This document shows positions 12,501 to 13,170 of a DNA stretch of 13,170 nucleotides, in pieces. How positions within the stretch are numbered: the stretch's first letter is position 1; each line of letters begins with the position of its first letter. The notes under the pieces are model-generated. The model saw nothing but the letters and a program-made list of their open reading frames with translations, did no database searches and was not told the DNA's origin. The stretch is from Parcubacteria group bacterium GW2011_GWA1_47_8 (lineage in GTDB: Bacteria > Patescibacteriota > Minisyncoccia > Phycocordibacterales > UBA1550): NCBI GenBank assembly GCA_000996605.1, contig LCOP01000038.1, positions 1-13,170 of the forward strand, written 5' to 3'. The translations under genes and the position numbers were made by a program.

Positions 12501-12506
12501 GGGTAT

Positions 12507-12512
12507 TCCTTT
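12507..12512 (-). promoter_or_regulatory. Ribosome binding site of the histidine kinase
   Basis: AAAGGA on the minus strand, 6 nt before the ATG at 12500. TATAGAAT just upstream (about 12514-12521) could be the -10, though no good -35 is visible. Confidence 0.5.
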
Positions 12513-12613
12513 ATTCTATATCCATTTGTGAAAAATGCACGCAGAGAGATCCCCACAAAAAGTGGTAGGTTCTCCGCGCGGATCGTTCTTCATGGAAAAA
12601 GGTAGCGTCTTCA

Positions 12614-12967
12614 TTATAAATGTATTTTGTCGGCAAACTGCCCCAAGAGCGGGAGTGGCTTCTTTTTTCCTTTCGTCACATTGAGTATCCCGATGACCGC
12701 AAGCGCAATGAGTCCGAGATTGAGGAGCGAGGCGATGAACATCGTAAAGAATGTCTGCGAGATTGCGGCGACGATAATGAAGCAGATAAACAACACAAGT
12801 CCTTGTTTCACATGATATTTCACAAAAGGATCGTTTTTTGCATCAGTCAAAAGAGGAACAAAGAAAAGAATGTACGCGATAATCGCCATGTTCATGTTCT
12901 TTTCTTTATGCTGTTCGTTTGTGGAACCCTCGGTTGATGTATTTGTATTTGTTTCTTCTTCTATCAT
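12614..12967 (-). CDS. DUF4870-type small membrane protein
   Basis: 117 residues from the ATG at 12967. A Thr/Glu-rich hydrophilic N-terminus (about 1-23) precedes a hydrophobic helix, AIIAYILFFVPLLT. The signature DPFVKYHVKQGLVLF comes next, then two more helices (about residues 58-75 and 76-96) and a basic C-terminus KGKKKPLPLLG. The F..YH..Q motif after helix 1 is characteristic of the DUF4870/Tic20-like family, whose role in bacteria is not established. The frame extends to a TTG at 12988, but the ATG is preferred. TATAAT at about 13036-13041 on the minus strand is a possible -10 with a leader of about 60 nt. Confidence 0.8.
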   Translation of the reverse strand: MIEEETNTNTSTEGSTNEQHKEKNMNMAIIAYILFFVPLLTDAKNDPFVKYHVKQGLVLFICFIIVAAISQTFFTMFIASLLNLGLIALAVIGILNVTKGKKKPLPLLGQFADKIHL

Positions 12968-13170
12968 AAAATTATTGTTTAACAGCAACAGTATTACCCC
13001 ATTGCCACCCCCTTATTTAATACTTTCATAATACCATATTATAAAAAACAGTCCACTGGGTGTGCAAATGTCGCATTGCCTCACCTAAGAATCTAACTGA
13101 GAGCTCCCCGGGCGCGATTAACTTGTAATGGAGAAATTGTATCATAGATGCCATCTTCCGCGCTTCTGTA

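Noticed and set aside
13093..13170. Open minus-strand frames entering from the right edge (one closes at 13093, another stays open for 47 codons)
   Set aside because: Too short to tell from chance, no recognisable motif, and two competing frames look equally plausible. A gene ending here cannot be excluded.

Overview
The window looks like a chromosomal piece of a candidate-phyla-radiation bacterium, most likely Candidatus Parcubacteria / Patescibacteria. The basis is a set of features I associate with that group. There is a surface protein with repeated FEWG / TYYYRAVA modules and a C-terminal membrane anchor. DNA polymerase I has almost no 3'-5' exonuclease domain. The DNA polymerase III delta-like protein is short (235 aa). 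TsaE, S20, RuvA and an MGMT domain protein are compact. The tRNA does not encode CCA, and several promoters lie so close to start codons that the mRNAs should be nearly leaderless. TGA, TAA and TAG all end genes, so the code appears standard. The taxon is inferred from protein style only.

Layout. 1-1464: 3' part of the FEWG-repeat surface protein, followed by a tandem heptamer repeat and a strong terminator. 1598-5211: tsaE, polA and holA on the plus strand, ended by a bidirectional terminator. 5212-5912: a 700-bp gene-poor stretch. It holds a candidate small RNA on the minus strand, a four-tract G-quadruplex motif abutting a DnaA-box-like 9-mer, a cluster of strong inverted repeats, and an inverted, interrupted copy of the 3' end of the neighbouring tRNA-Lys(UUU) gene (5913-5985, minus). 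6010-6628: an IS630-family remnant, truncated and frameshifted. 6629-7270 (minus): a single-domain rhodanese and rpsT. 7310-7420: a perfect 19-bp inverted repeat separating divergent rpsT and ruvA. 7476-8816 (plus): ruvA, an MGMT-domain protein and a DoxX-family membrane protein. 8840-8926: a second copy of the IS630 3' end, identical over 87 bp to 6010-6096 and inverted relative to it. 8929-10358: an XRE regulator and a membrane-anchored copper nitrite reductase (NirK), probably one operon. 10359-10680: noncoding, with another inverted repeat. 10711-10908: a small two-helix membrane protein. 10923-12500 (minus): an orphan hybrid-free histidine kinase with about nine membrane segments. 12614-12967 (minus): a DUF4870-type membrane protein.

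How the genes fit together. The left block is housekeeping: tRNA t6A modification (TsaE) and DNA replication/repair (PolA, HolA), with ribosome (S20) and recombination/repair functions (RuvA, MGMT-like) in the middle. The accessory interest is in the right half. The XRE-nirK pair starts directly at an IS end, and the NirK copper ligands are all present, so an organism with an otherwise small gene set could reduce nitrite at its outer membrane face. The two inverted IS ends frame a 2.7-kb block (rhodanese, rpsT, ruvA, MGMT, DoxX), which could invert by homologous recombination. The most novel-looking material is noncoding: the 5217-5920 region, where a candidate sRNA, a G4/DnaA-box pair, hairpin units with differing but self-complementary arms, and a tRNA-end copy lie next to each other.
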